Assembly: GCA_032718475.1 (NCBI GenBank)
Contig: JAUCBJ010005290.1
Coordinates: 1-27,719, forward strand
Reading direction: 5' to 3'
Source of the DNA: Nemertoderma westbladi
Lineage: Eukaryota > Xenacoelomorpha > Nemertodermatida > Nemertodermatidae
DNA: 27,719 nt
The translations under genes and the position numbers were made by a program. Positions 18,735 to 27,719 of this stretch are shown here, one piece after another. The notes under the pieces were generated by a model. That model was given only the letters and a program-made list of their open reading frames with translations, was not told the origin of the DNA and did no database searches. Positions within the stretch are counted from its first letter, which is position 1. Every line of letters starts with the position of its first letter.

Positions 18735-19920
18735 AAATTATTTGGTCCTACTAATTACCCCAACCTACCACAATCTACCACAATCTACCCCAATAATTCG
18801 ATACAGGCATCTAATTACCACAATAGTATTTTACAATGGCATCTAATTACCACAATATACAGAACTCAAGTGTCTATTTACCACAAGACTAACTGCGCAT
18901 CTAATTACCACAATATACAGAACGCAAGTGTCTAATTACCACAATACTATACAGCGTCTAATTACCGCAATATACAGAACGCAAGTGTCTAATTACCACA
19001 ACACTATACTGCGTCTAATTACCACAATATACAGAACGCGAGTGTCTAATAATTACCACAACACTATACTGCGTCTAATTACCACAATATACAGAATGCA
19101 AGTATCTATTTACCACAACACTACACTGCATCTAATTACCACAATATACAGAACTCAAGTGTCTATTTACCACACAACTATACTGCGTCTAATTACCACA
19201 AGACTATACTGCGTCTAATTACCACAATCTATTTACGAACAAGACTACACTGCACACTGCATCTAATTACCACAATATTATTTTACAATGGCATCTAATT
19301 ACCACAATATACAGAACGCAAGTGTCTATTTACCACAAGACTATACTGCGTCTAATTACCACAACACTATACTGCGTCTAATTACCACAACACTATACTG
19401 CGTCTAATTACCACAACACTATACTGCGTCTAATTACCACAATCTATTTACCACAAGACTACACTGCATCTAATTACCACAATATTATTTTACAATGGCA
19501 TCTAATTACCACAATATACAGTATGCAAGTGTCTAATTACCACAACACAATACTGCGTCTAATTACCACAATCTATTTACCACAAGACTACACTGCATCT
19601 AATTACCACAATATTATTTTACAATGGCATCTAATTACCACAATATCTGAATATACAGAATGCAAGAGAGTGTATAATTACCACAATATACAGTACGGTA
19701 GTTATTAATATTCAGTGTCTACACTACACTGTATCTAATTACCACAATATTATTTTACAATGGCATCTAATTACCACAATATCTGAATATACAGAATGCA
19801 AGAGAGTGTCTAATTACCACAATATACAGTACGGTAGTTATTAATATTCAGTGTCTAATTACCGCAAGACTTCACTAACGTCTAATTACCACAATATACA
19901 GAACTCAAGTGTCTAATCAC
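18735..19920 (+). repeat. Composite CTAATTACCACAA satellite
   Basis: About 1.2 kb built from TCTAATTACCACAA joined to alternating inserts: ATACAGAACGCAAGTG (about 31-bp unit) or CACTATACTGCG (about 26-bp unit). Larger higher-order units also occur (ACAATATTATTTTACAATGG and a TACGGTAGTTATTAATATTCAGTG block seen twice). It starts right after the LINE 3' region. The open frames across it (NYHNTI repeats) are products of the repeat. Confidence 0.9.
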
Positions 19921-19983
19921 GAGTAGGACTAAAAACCCAAACGGACCCAAACGGTACCCAAACGGTGGAATACGGAGTTATTT

Positions 19984-20181
19984 CAACAGATGTTATAGTT
20001 GCCACAACGGGGAAACAATTATACGATTATACGAAAAATAATTACATTAATGCAGCTTTTTGTGTTTTACTTTCATGAAGAACACAAAAAACGGTGCCAA
20101 GCCCGTATAAATGCAGAGGCTCATCTATCAACCACGCTATTTTACACGTATATGATATACAATGGACATCATTATGTATAA
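19984..20181 (+). repeat. Segmental duplication, copy 1
   Basis: Near-identical to 20631-20845, from CAACAGATGTTATA through ATACAATGGACATCATTATGTA. It contains the perfect hairpin TTTTTGTGTT...AACACAAAAA around 20050-20083. Both copies keep a 44-residue frame beginning MQLFVFY, but nothing supports a gene. Confidence 0.85.
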
Positions 20182-20200
20182 AGTAGCGCTTTATTTATAC

Positions 20201-20220
20201 GGGGGGGGGGGGGGGGGGGG
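20201..20220 (+). repeat. G20 homopolymer
   Basis: Twenty consecutive G immediately after copy 1 of the segmental duplication. Copy 2 lacks it. The length may be unreliable in sequencing. Confidence 0.9.
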
Positions 20221-20457
20221 CTGAAAGCAATTGGAGAATTGATATCTCGTTTCAATGGTAAAGCATCAAATTAAGGGAGAGGAGCTAGTTAAACTGCTAC
20301 GTTATTCTAACCAAAACAATAAACTAATGTCAATCGAACATGGTTAAGGTATTAGTTTTGGAAGTAATCAGTTGTTATTTCTGTAAATATCGTTTGTATC
20401 GAAAGACCCCCCTATTTAAAGTACTGTATACTTAGTTATCTAAATAAAAAGTATTTA
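20221..20457 (+). other. Gene-free stretch with one AACCAAAACAATAAA block
   Basis: Holds GGAGCTAGTTAAACTGCTACGTTATTCTAACCAAAACAATAAA (in two parts, about 20279-20324), related to the blocks at 2920-3130. No coding signal seen. Confidence 0.45.
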
Positions 20458-20499
20458 TTGTTGGGTGTTGTAGTTAAAGTTGCCGCCCTCTGGAAACAA

Positions 20500-20640
20500 T
20501 CGCCACTACGATGTTATAGTTGCCCAAACGGAAGAAACAATCGCCACTACGGAGGATATAGTTGCCACAACGGAGGAAACAATCGCCACAACGGGGGACA
20601 CAATCGCCACAACGGGGGACACAATCGCCACAACAGATGT
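20500..20640 (+). repeat. 21-bp minisatellite ACAATCGCCACAACGGGGGAC
   Basis: Several units with core AATCGCCACAACGG. The last three are nearly exact; earlier ones vary (GTTGCCACAACGGAGG). Two frames stay open because 21 is a multiple of three, giving NRHNGGH and TIATTGD repeats that are not judged real proteins. Confidence 0.85.
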
Positions 20641-20845
20641 TATACTGTATTTGCTACAACGGAGAAACAATTATACGATTATATGAAATAATAATTACAG
20701 TAATGCAGCTTTTTGTGTTTTACATTCATGAAGAACACAAAAAACGGTGCCAAGCCCGTATAAATGCAGAGGCTCATCTATCAACCACGCTATTTTACAC
20801 GTATATGATATACAATGGACATCATTATGTACAGTATAAAGTAGC
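20631..20845 (+). repeat. Segmental duplication, copy 2
   Basis: Matches 19984-20181 with few changes (ACATTCATGAAG versus ACTTTCATGAAG, ACAGTATAAAG versus ATAAAG). It continues the minisatellite at its left edge, so the duplicated unit probably included part of that array. Confidence 0.85.
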
Positions 20846-20969
20846 GCTTTATCATTTAATTCCTAATAAAAATAATCTTAGTTCATATAAATCAATTATT
20901 GGGGCACAATTTCAGTATATTACAGTATATCCATAACGAAATCAGTTTATTTCATTTAGTAATAAGTTC

Positions 20970-21300
20970 TTAGGTAGGTGAGTCTGTCGGTAGGTCAGTT
21001 GGTTAGTCTTTCGGTTGGTCAGTCTGTAATTCAATCTGTCGGTCAGTCTGTTGGTCAGTCTGTCGGTGAGTCTGTCGGTAGGTGAGTTAGTTAGTCTATC
21101 GGTCAGTCGGTCGGTTGGTCACTGGTCACTCTGCCCGTCAGTCTCTCGGTCGGTTGGTCAGTTTGTCAGTCAGTGTGTCGGTCGGTCAGTTTGTTTGTCA
21201 GTGGGTCAGTCGGATGGTCAGTCTGTCGGTCGGTTGGTCAGTCTGTCGGTCAGTCGGTTGGTTGGTCAGACTGGGTGGGTCTGTCAGTGTGTACCATCTT
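20970..21300 (+). repeat. GTCAGTCTGTCGGT minisatellite
   Basis: Degenerate array of GGTCAGTC and GTCGGTYGGT words, mostly with steps of four bases. Several open frames (SVSLSVGQ, SRSVGQ) arise from the repeat and have no gene support. Confidence 0.85.
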
Positions 21301-21566
21301 AAGTTAGATAGACGGTCGCTCAGTTCGGCTGACTGAAAATAAATCATCTTTGTATTATGCGGGTGCGCTCGCTTTTGGGACGTTTGCGTTGTTGGGGTTT
21401 TTTTGCAGTTCCTTTTCTTCTAGGCATCGTGAATATTTTATCTTTTGAAAATATTACTTCGGATTCCCCTTTAGGTTGACCAGATCCACTACATGGTAGT
21501 CGCTTATCGCTTATGGATAAAGTCCATTACCAGCTTATCTTTTTGGGCTTCAGTTTTCTGCAAGTT

Positions 21567-22325
21567 TCAGTTTTCAGTATTCTTATCGAATACTGGGTAC
21601 TTTGTTAAAAAGGGCATAAGCTCGAATAAACGAGTATTGAACGTATGTTCATCACAACTTTTTGCAATACCATTCGGACCGAATATAATACCTATGATAG
21701 CATTGCGTTCGTCCCCATCGCAGCCAACTTTATTAATTAGGTATCGACTTATATCGTCTTTGAGATGTTTACTACAAATAATGTTAGTTGCAGACGGAAA
21801 AGCAACTCTAATTGCTTTCGTCAAACCCTTTTCCTGATCGCTTCCTATTCTAACTTCCACTGTCCTAGCATCGGTGGTTAGTTTCGTCTTTATATGTGAA
21901 AGAAATGGAAAATATGTATTAAATTCGCCGTCCCAATGTAGAAGCATGGGTCCCAAAAAAATGGGAATTTCTGAATTTTCTTTGCGCGCTAAAGCTTGAT
22001 TTTTATACACTAAAGTAGTAACAAAAACTGGACCTAAATTAAATGTCCGATCTATTCCTATAATACTCGCGCTGTTTCTTTTAAAGTCTTCCAGTTGTTT
22101 CTCTGTGTATAGAATAACACTGGGTGGCTTATTTTTTTGATGTATTATTTCCTGAACAAAAGGATCGCTATGAATGGATGAGATAACACTTAATACATCA
22201 TCAGCCAAATTGCTTGATACCTGTTCGCATTTCTTTTCAACAAGTTTTCTTTTATTGTTGTATTTTTTGTTGCGTATTTGGCGAAAGTCTCTCGGCACCT
22301 CCATCGAATTATCATGAACCATCAT
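21567..22325 (-). pseudogene. MULE-domain (Mutator-like) DDE transposase, truncated
   Basis: The 252-residue frame has the pattern of the MULE transposase core: IGIDRTFNLGPVFVTTLVYK (first D at residue 92), PIFLGPMLLHWDGEFNTYFPF, then IGSDQEKGLTKAIRVAFP (second D at 163) and CSKHLKDDISRYL with the CxxH element (C184, H187). The N-terminal end (VPRDFRQIRNKKY) resembles the linker before this core. Upstream the same frame holds a TAA eight codons before the ATG and then stays open for about 20 codons, so the N-terminus is decayed. The C-terminus stops soon after FELMPFLTKYPVFD, before a clear third acidic residue or any further domain. No terminal inverted repeats were found. It is likely a non-functional relic. 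Confidence 0.75.
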
Positions 22326-22433
22326 AGATAGATAAAATTGGTCTACATATTACGCTACAAGCAGCTGCCATAGTCCAGCTGCTTGAAAATGAACCATCTT
22401 TCGCACAGTCTGTTATTGTCTTTTCATATCTTT

Positions 22434-23418
22434 TTATCTAGCGCGTAGGTTGACCTCGTGTACCATACGACGGACAAGATCCTCTCGATTGTCCGGAGGT
22501 TCAACGAGTATACCGTCGACACGAGCGGCCTCGATTGGCGGACGTTGTAACATAGGAGCGTCAGCGATAAGATCTCTAGACCTTAAGTTGATATCAACCG
22601 GTTGGGGATGTACCGTGGAGAAGAGTTTGTCTCCGAAATGGGGAACCATCGAAGGATGAATAATGGTTTTGGAATAGAGATCAGTCATAAGGATTTGAGC
22701 TTCTGGTTGGGCTAAAGCTGCTTCTTCTCTCTCATCCATTTCGATGTGTTTCTCCTCGAGCTGATTTTCCTCCGCTTGTCGTTGGAAGCGTTCGTCCAAA
22801 AACTCTTGCAGAGAGTAGGTTCGTCCAAGTTCGATATCTTCTTCGAGATTTTGGATTTCCCGATCGAATTGGGGTAAAGCTAATTATTTTACCGCTTGGA
22901 CTTGTTGTTGCAATTTACGTTTGTCTAAACAATCGTAGGTTCCTTTTCCGATCTTTTGTCGAATAGCGTCTAACGCGTTTCGTACAACGCTCTCCTCCAC
23001 ATCGGTGACGGGTTGTATCGGGGTTAAACCGGGACGATTATACGGGTTGAACGGCGATATTAGATGTCCGCATCCCAATCCGGCTAGGTAGGATGGGCGA
23101 ATATCTAGAGAGCCCACAACCGGAGTGCCACCGACTAATTGTTCGGGTAACACTAGATCTTTGAACAATGAGTACAACTCAGGAGGATCCGTCATACTAT
23201 TAGGATCAAGAGTCTGAGGTCTCACCAGGGAATGAGGAGGTCTGACCGAGTATTCCGGAACTCTGATCATAGGTTTATTTAAGGATCGTTTGAGTCGAGC
23301 GAGCGTAGGTGATACGTCGAACAAGTTTCGCTCGAAACTCCCGTAAGTGTAGCGAGTAAAACTGTGTTTAGCGCAACGTCTCCGCGGATGTTTATGTCTT
23401 TCCATGTGTTGGTTGGGT
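22434..23418 (-). pseudogene. Second copy of unknown module gene 2, one nonsense codon, cut by element B
   Basis: Starting from ATG at 23405, one frame runs 323 codons to the TAA at 22434, interrupted only by TAA at 22884-22886 (AAA in the element A copy). It is homologous to 15485-16163 and shows the fuller C-terminus: an acidic, helical EENQLEEKHIEMDEREEAAL region, then a hydrophilic tail with DNREDLVRRMVHEVN. Conserved blocks are FERNLFDVSPTLARLKRSLN, TDPPELYSLFKDLVLPEQLV and SYLAGLGCGHLISPFNP. There is no signal peptide, membrane segment or known motif. Homology to A continues upstream of the ATG to exactly 23418, where element B's LTR starts, so gene 1 was probably separated by B. The family is unknown. 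No LTR flanks its left side, so whether it came from another retroelement or an independent element is open. Confidence 0.7.
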
Positions 23419-24657
23419 TGTAAAAGCCTTTGCTGAATTGCCCCGTTATTTTTATTATCTTTTACATTAAAATACTCTGTAGTTGATTTAATAAGTGTAA
23501 GAGACCGTATTATTGCTGTATCGGTGTTTTTAGAGGATCTAAGACCTATTTCCTCCGTATGTGTACTGTGAAAGGCATATTTTATGATTCTATGGCAATT
23601 CGTGACGCAAAGGGGTGATAGCTACTCTTGAACAGTAGTTACTATGACTACGGTTAACAGCTGACATTCATACGTGTTGATTTCCTTTGTTCTACGGCGT
23701 CTCTCAGTTCAGTCAGCCAATTAGAGCGTTTTTGTGGCTCCTTGTACAGAAAATTTCCGAGAAATGACGCAATGCCTATGTGCAGTGTTTACATTCAGTC
23801 TTGAGCCAAAGAAAGAACGGCTTGGAAGTATTTTGTGCTTACTGTTTTTAGTCTTACACTAGTAGGTTTAATTATAAAGGGCATATATCCTTTAACTGAC
23901 ATATCTGCTACCTAAGATACTGCTACGATCATACATCCTGACTGCTGAAACATTGCAAACTCTAACAATCAGTGTTCAGTTGTTGTTTTATACTGCTATT
24001 TACTGTCAGTTCTTCATAATATGGTTGATGAATTATTATATTTGGAATAACGATAAATAACCCCGAAACCCAATATTCTTGATATACCGAAGGTAAGAGA
24101 GAAAGGTTACCAGATAAACGATTGTGACTTATGTTAAAGTGGTTTGAAGTGAATCTAATGTTATTTGATAGACCCTACATGAGTCAGTCTGTGTTCCTTT
24201 TATATGTGACTAAAATCAGTGAAGATTGGCAGATTAGTGTGCAGTATTGTGCAGCATTGTGTATGAGTGAGTCTGTTAAAGAAGCAATTCCTAAAGAATG
24301 CGCCATATATGTGAATTATAATTAAGCCATATCGTTGTGAGTAGTTTAAGTCATAACTCTGTTTATATAGATAAAGCGCCACGTCCTAAAGGAACTGTTA
24401 ATATTACCGAAGGTGAATAATATTGTCAGAGATTATATAATACTGTCAGTCGAATAATACATTAGGCTTACATAGCAATAAAATTAAACCGTCGAACCCA
24501 ATCTCCCGGGAATATCCAGCGGGTGAATGGTCGCGCACGGATTGGTTTCGACTAGTGTAGTGAATCAAATACTTGTCATAGACTAAAAGCAGATTTAATA
24601 TCTAGAAGACATCTTAATTTGGTGGGTTAAACTGCCAAAGGTCTGAAAGCGCGAACA
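23419..24657 (+). repeat. 5' LTR of element B
   Basis: 1239 bp, starts TGTAAAAGCC and ends GCGCGAACA. The 3' part from about 23990 aligns with element A's LTR (TATA-like box at 24362-24369, AATAAA at 24478-24483, CTCCCGGGAATATCCAGCG, GGTCGCGCA). The first roughly 570 bp do not align to A beyond the first ten bases. Confidence 0.85.
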
Positions 24658-26868
24658 TTAAAGGATATAGCTTCTTTATTGCAGTAAGCAATAAAGTTGA
24701 AAGTACCGGTCAACCGGTACATCTGTAGGTCAGTAGGCCCAACTGCCAGAACCGGTACCAGTAGGCCTGACTACCTAACCACCCGGACCGGTACCTACAG
24801 CAGTACAGGTACAGCAGTATTATTCGATTTTGATAATTATATACCAGTAGGCCTTAATAATTAATCAGGGACTGCAGCCCTGGTTTTTTATTGAGATTTT
24901 TACTTATTTCTGTCAAGTTTTATTTGTTTGTAGGCCAGTATTGAACAGAAGGCGTGTAAACCTGATCAGATTGTACAGACAATTTGTAGGCTGAGCTGTT
25001 GTCTGATTGCTGTTAAGTCCGAACGGATTACAGTGTGTGTAGAGCACTTGTCCGATTAAGTACGATTAGGAAGTAGGGGCAGCGAACGCTGTAAGGTAAA
25101 CCCCAACTAAAGAATAAGTCGCACTACTGGGTTAGAGCGCATACTCCCTAATCATTTCGGAGTCTGCATGTCCTGTAGTTTATTTAGGCTTGAGAGTAGT
25201 CTGCCATCGTTTGGTCTGTACTTTGTTTGTGTAAGTCTGTACGGGTAGCGTATAATTTTATTTAGATAATTTGTAGGCTGGATAGTTGTCTGGCTGTTAT
25301 TAAGTCTGAACGGATTGCCGCGTGTGTAGATCATCTGTCCGATTAAGTACGATTAGGCAGTAGGGGCAGCGAACGCTGTAAGGTAAACCCCCAACTAAAG
25401 AATAAGTCGCACTACTGGGTTAGAGCGCATACTCCCTAATCATTTCGGAGTCTGCATATACCGTAGTTTGTTTAGGCTTGATAGTAGTCTGTCAGTGTTC
25501 GGTCTGTATTTTGTTTGAGTAGTTTGTACGCGTAGCGTAATATTTATTATTCAGAGTTTATGCGATTATTCGCAACATTCAAGTCCCCAAGTTTGTTCCT
25601 ACAGTAATTGTGTTTGTTATACATACCGCTATAGTTAAATTAACCCCGGTACTACACGGGCTGCTCGGCGTAGGTAAAGACTGGTGATTTTGTGCATCGG
25701 TCACTCCAGCAGATGCCGTGGTTCTTTTAGCTGTTCAAGTATATTTAACTACTGATTATCTGTTGTACAAGTACTCGTACCTAATTTAGGGTTTAGTGTA
25801 CAGTGCTTTCCGAAAGTAATTAGTGTAGACATTATATTTGTGTTGTAAAGTGGTTGATAGGCACATTCGATTAGCTCTATTAACTTCTAGGTAGGAACAC
25901 TCCGTGATACATAACGTAGAACCTATAGCGATACGGCTATAGGTCGTCAGGCGGTGGTATTTTCCTATCTAGACAACGCAGTGTATTTACTACTACTTAT
26001 TATTTCAAATACCGTAGTACCCTGTCCGTGTAATAACCAGTTTTCTAACCCTTTGTTAGGCTGGTTTGTAGACTTCTTGTAAAAATACCCTAAAAATTCG
26101 TATTTTGTGTTTTTGTAAATTTTTGTGTTTATTTAGAGATTGTAATCTCAACCCGAATTGTACGTAATTTGTAGTATTAAGTAACTTAGGTAAATTAGAA
26201 TTATTTGTTTTAGTGTCCTGTACGTAACACTTCACTGAAAGCGCACCGCTTTGTGTAGTGATTACTCCCCAGAAATAATAACATTTATTTCAAACATTGA
26301 CAAAACCCACTAAAACGGGTATATATATATTATAAATCAAATCTAACGATTTATAAATCGTAGGCCTACCATACAACCATTAGGTCTCAATATCAGTTGG
26401 ATTACTGCTCAAATAACGGTAATAAAGTAAGTAAAGTAACCAAGTAACCCTAAAATTCAGAAATTCAATTATTTAAAATAATTGATATACCGGTATTTAC
26501 GATAGGCCTATTATCTTTATTTCTATAAATTTAGGCTGAAATTATACCGGTACTTGTAATTAATTCTAGTCCAGAATTATATATACTACAAACTGTAAGC
26601 TGTATACCGGTATTCCGATAGGCCTATTATATATATATATATATTTGCGCTAAAATTATACCGGTATTCTGTGATAAACCTAGTCTGTAATAATACTTAT
26701 ATAGTTATATGTACTATAAGCATACCGGTATTCTAATATATTATATATATCACGCTACACTGAGTAGCAGTACCGGTAATTAATTACTAGGCTAGCAGTT
26801 CATACTGAGTTACTAGACTTGCTTAGACTGTAATATAGCAGTAGGCATTCAACTGTACATACCTAGTC
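24658..26868 (+). other. Leader of element B
   Basis: Collinear with 5717-8571. Contains the duplicated leader unit (about 24978-25264 and 25265-25550) with hairpins at 25130-25153 and 25418-25441. It has a single arm of A's palindrome at about 25945-26100, preceded by the hairpin ACCTATAGC/GCTATAGGT, and two ACCGGTATT repeat units. It lacks the insertion at 7585-7900. Sequence after the LTR (TTAAAGGATATAGC) differs from A's, so no shared primer-binding site is evident. Confidence 0.75.
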
Positions 26869-27719
26869 ATGTCTGATACTAAGCAGAACCTGTCAGACAG
26901 TTTATTAGATGTAACTATCTGCGACTCAGATAGAGACGTACAACCGTCTGGTCGTAAATCCAGTTCACCTCCCACTGTGAGGAAGGTCATCCCTCCAGTA
27001 GTAATAACAGAACCTAGGCTAGTCCAACATCGTAGGTCTATCATAGGCACTCGAGCTCAGGTCAAGCGGGACCAAAAGGCAGCGGAACAGCAACAACCCG
27101 CTAGTCAAGAACTTATTCCTCAGCGGCCCAGCAGCTCCAGTAGTGAGGATACTGTAGAGCTGACACCCGAGAGCGGAGCAGAGATGACGGATGCGGTTTA
27201 TACGGATCCCCTTCTCATCCTTCCTGCAGCCGTGCTCGCTGGGTTATTGATCGCGGTGGAAGAACACCAGATCGATTGGGCGAGAAGTCAACGGTCAACT
27301 AGAGATAGTTACGCGGGATACACTAGTGAAGAACTGAAGTCTATTGTCGAGTCGCAATGGAACTTCCCCGGACCCGGACTCCCGTTTGATTTATCAGAAG
27401 CTGCCTGGGAAGACATACACCGGATGGGAGTAGCCAAGGAAACCATCGATCCAGCTGTATGGAAGAGGTCCGCAGCCGGATACGCCCAGGGATTCTTCAG
27501 CTCTATGGAGCGAGTAGAGAGACAACTGTTTCAACAACCTCAAGGACCTCAAGAGCAGGGATCGCTGCTTTATCAAGTTAGAGAAAGAGTTCTGCGGATT
27601 AGGCTAATCTTATCCGCCTTTGAGGAGGCTTCTAAAAGAAGACAAGACACGTCGTTGCAAGTTGCCGTGAAGACTTGGTTTCAACGGGTGAGTCGCCAGG
27701 TTCAAGGAGCAGCTCAGTG
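26869..27719 (+). CDS. gag: gag of element B, N-terminal part, open to the window end
   Basis: ATG at 26869 opens a frame of 283 complete codons with no stop, running off the window. It aligns with residues 1 to about 284 of element A's gag without frameshift. The first 60 residues and the acidic QRPSSSSSEDTVELTPE region vary, while ESQWNFPGPGLPFDLSEAAW and KETIDPAVWKRSAAGY are unchanged. Many differences fall in third codon positions, a pattern expected if gag was under purifying selection while these lineages separated. This copy has no defect in the visible part, so B could be the more intact, possibly autonomous relative; its pol is outside the window. Expected role: capsid-forming polyprotein of a BEL/Pao element. 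Confidence 0.85.
   Translation, partial: MSDTKQNLSDSLLDVTICDSDRDVQPSGRKSSSPPTVRKVIPPVVITEPRLVQHRRSIIGTRAQVKRDQKAAEQQQPASQELIPQRPSSSSSEDTVELTPESGAEMTDAVYTDPLLILPAAVLAGLLIAVEEHQIDWARSQRSTRDSYAGYTSEELKSIVESQWNFPGPGLPFDLSEAAWEDIHRMGVAKETIDPAVWKRSAAGYAQGFFSSMERVERQLFQQPQGPQEQGSLLYQVRERVLRIRLILSAFEEASKRRQDTSLQVAVKTWFQRVSRQVQGAAQ

Larger units (their letters stand above)
23419..27719 (+). mobile_element. Element B: related BEL/Pao-type retrotransposon, 3' part outside the window
   Basis: LTR, leader and start of gag are collinear with element A, with marked divergence (different U3, about 10-20% elsewhere by eye). It inserted into the copy of module gene 2. The 5 bases before it are tgggt, which would be the expected target duplication at the unseen far end. 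Confidence 0.88.

Noticed and set aside
18732-19708. Open frames rich in NYHNTI/LITTIYR repeats
   Set aside because: Translations of the CTAATTACCACAA satellite, with no start context or conserved domain.
18735-19920. CRISPR-like regularly spaced repeats
   Set aside because: Eukaryotic satellite: the intervening segments are themselves repeated, not unique spacers, and no cas-like gene is present.
20458-21336. Histidine/asparagine- and serine/valine-rich repeat frames
   Set aside because: Minisatellite products; adjacent frames on the same strand are equally open.

Overview
The window reads as repeat-rich, intron-type intergenic DNA of an animal, probably a marine invertebrate. The basis is the transposon content (a BEL/Pao-type LTR retrotransposon, two LINE clades, a MULE-domain transposase, foldback elements), the very long untranslated regions, and many ACCGGT and TAGGCCTA words. 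No host gene, rRNA or tRNA was recognised, and I cannot name the species.

Layout. 1-3500 holds foldback and inverted repeats and short tandem repeats. 3514-4527 (minus) is a 5'-truncated LINE reverse-transcriptase relic. It abuts a second, plus-strand LINE whose reading frame starts near 4525, is interrupted, and resumes at 17570-18700. The interruption is a complete 13,007-bp LTR retrotransposon, element A (4561-17567). It has LTRs of 1156 and 1164 bp that are nearly identical, TG...CA ends and a perfect 5-bp target duplication (ttggc). Element A carries a 2.85-kb leader, a long BEL/Pao-like gag (8572-11742, one in-frame TGA), and a pol remnant in a second frame (11712-13145). The remnant keeps zinc knuckles and an aspartic protease, then jumps to the distal RNase H/Pao tail; reverse transcriptase, most of RNase H and integrase are missing. 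Before the 3' LTR is an unrecognised module (14803-16325) of two overlapping reading frames plus a basic tail, all broken by stops and frameshifts.

18735-21350 is satellite and minisatellite DNA with a segmental duplication and a 20-bp G run. 21567-22325 (minus) is a truncated MULE-type DDE transposase. 22434-23418 (minus) is a second copy of the unknown module's second gene. It is cut at 23418/23419 by element B, a diverged relative of element A that continues past the window end (LTR 23419-24657, leader, open gag from 26869).

How it fits together. A and B share R/U5-like LTR sequence, a tandemly duplicated structured leader and gag, but have unrelated U3 sequence. A lacks enzymes yet has young LTRs, so it was most likely mobilised in trans by an autonomous relative. 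The most novel parts are the unknown two-gene module carried inside A and present again outside it, the duplicated leader hairpins, and a 162-bp-arm near-perfect palindrome present in A's leader but not B's.
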